The position numbers and the translations under genes are program-made. Source: Candidatus Gastranaerophilales bacterium (GTDB taxonomy: Bacteria > Cyanobacteriota > Vampirovibrionia > Gastranaerophilales > Gastranaerophilaceae). Taken from it: a stretch of 50,357 nt of DNA. Below are positions 50,267 to 50,357 of the stretch, one piece after another (the first letter of the stretch is position 1; every line of letters begins with the position of its first letter). Below the pieces are notes generated by a model that saw only the letters and a program-made list of their open reading frames with translations, had not been told where the DNA came from and did not search any database. The stretch covers positions 1-50,357 of the forward strand of contig CALUYD010000011.1 of assembly GCA_944324915.1 (NCBI GenBank). The letters are read 5' to 3'.

Positions 50267-50357
50267 TTGTGTATGATTATTTTTTCTGGAATGACTTTTA
50301 AGAGAAAAGAACCGGAGGTTCGAGTCCGATTTTAAAACATGCAATTAAAAAACCCTC
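50267..50357. other. Short intergenic end of window
   Basis: The last 91 bases contain GGTTCGAGTCC, which looks like a tRNA T-arm (CGGA..TCCG around it), but no matching acceptor, D or anticodon arm can be placed. It may be a tRNA remnant or part of a feature continuing beyond the window. Confidence 0.25.

Noticed and set aside
50310-50345. GGTTCGAGTCC near the window end as a tRNA gene
   Set aside because: Only a 4-bp T-stem-like pairing exists, and the other arms cannot be placed.

Overview
The window is AT-rich bacterial chromosome. It most probably comes from a gut member of the non-photosynthetic cyanobacterial sister lineage (Vampirovibrionia/Melainabacteria, order Gastranaerophilales). 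Three things suggest this: a DUF3326-type protein otherwise typical of cyanobacteria and plants; several proteins with N-termini that I associate from memory with this order (MGLSSSQAR..., ...NPISFG, ...SQTFKG, and many MKKAFTLAE-type pseudopilins); and a flagellar plus glycan-modification gene set in a Gram-negative-type cell with an AsmA-like protein. The lineage call is inference; no 16S or marker search could be run.

Layout. 1-400: dispersed palindromic repeats and a structured, terminator-ended intergenic segment. 401-10463: housekeeping and envelope genes (membrane protein, spermidine-synthase-like enzyme, ROK glucokinase, DNA polymerase III delta and delta-prime, DUF3326 protein, two pseudopilin-type proteins sharing a calcium-type loop, superinfection-immunity-like protein, XerC/D recombinase, split chromate transporter). 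10464-13330: a small accessory locus with a two-domain cytidine-deaminase-like protein, an unknown protein and two tiny genes missed by length cut-offs, whose products both begin MNYE. 13333-14417: tsaE-tsaB. 14570-24062: the S10 and first part of the spc ribosomal-protein operons (S10 to L18). This run is broken by an antisense coiled-coil gene between S14 and S8 and by a duplicated repeat between S8 and L6, and it stops after L18 without S5-L30-L15-SecY. 24112-30674: WG-repeat protein, AsmA-like protein, a Q-rich protein and a TPR protein. 30832-33078: a flagellar rod cluster (two FlgF/FlgG-type proteins, FlgB, FlgC). 33526-33914: tRNA with CAU anticodon, whose 5' end is duplicated around a dispersed repeat. 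33938-35290: MATE transporter. 35460-45839: a full CMP-legionaminic-acid-type pathway (PtmE, LegB, LegC, NeuD/LegH-like, LegI, LegG, LegF, PtmA) with an embedded formyltransferase and PIG-L deacetylase. 45922-50266: another pseudopilin, lineage-specific proteins, a catalytically dead-looking M48-type protein and PnuC.

How the parts fit. The legionaminic-acid cluster lies about 2.4 kb from flagellar rod genes, so glycosylation of flagellin (or of a surface polysaccharide) with an unusual, possibly N-formylated nonulosonic acid is the leading functional idea. A second theme is gene expression. At least eight genes have a -10 hexamer ending 6-9 nt before the ATG and no Shine-Dalgarno sequence, which predicts leaderless mRNAs; one divergent pair shares a single palindromic -10. 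Other genes have good SD sequences, so both start modes coexist here.
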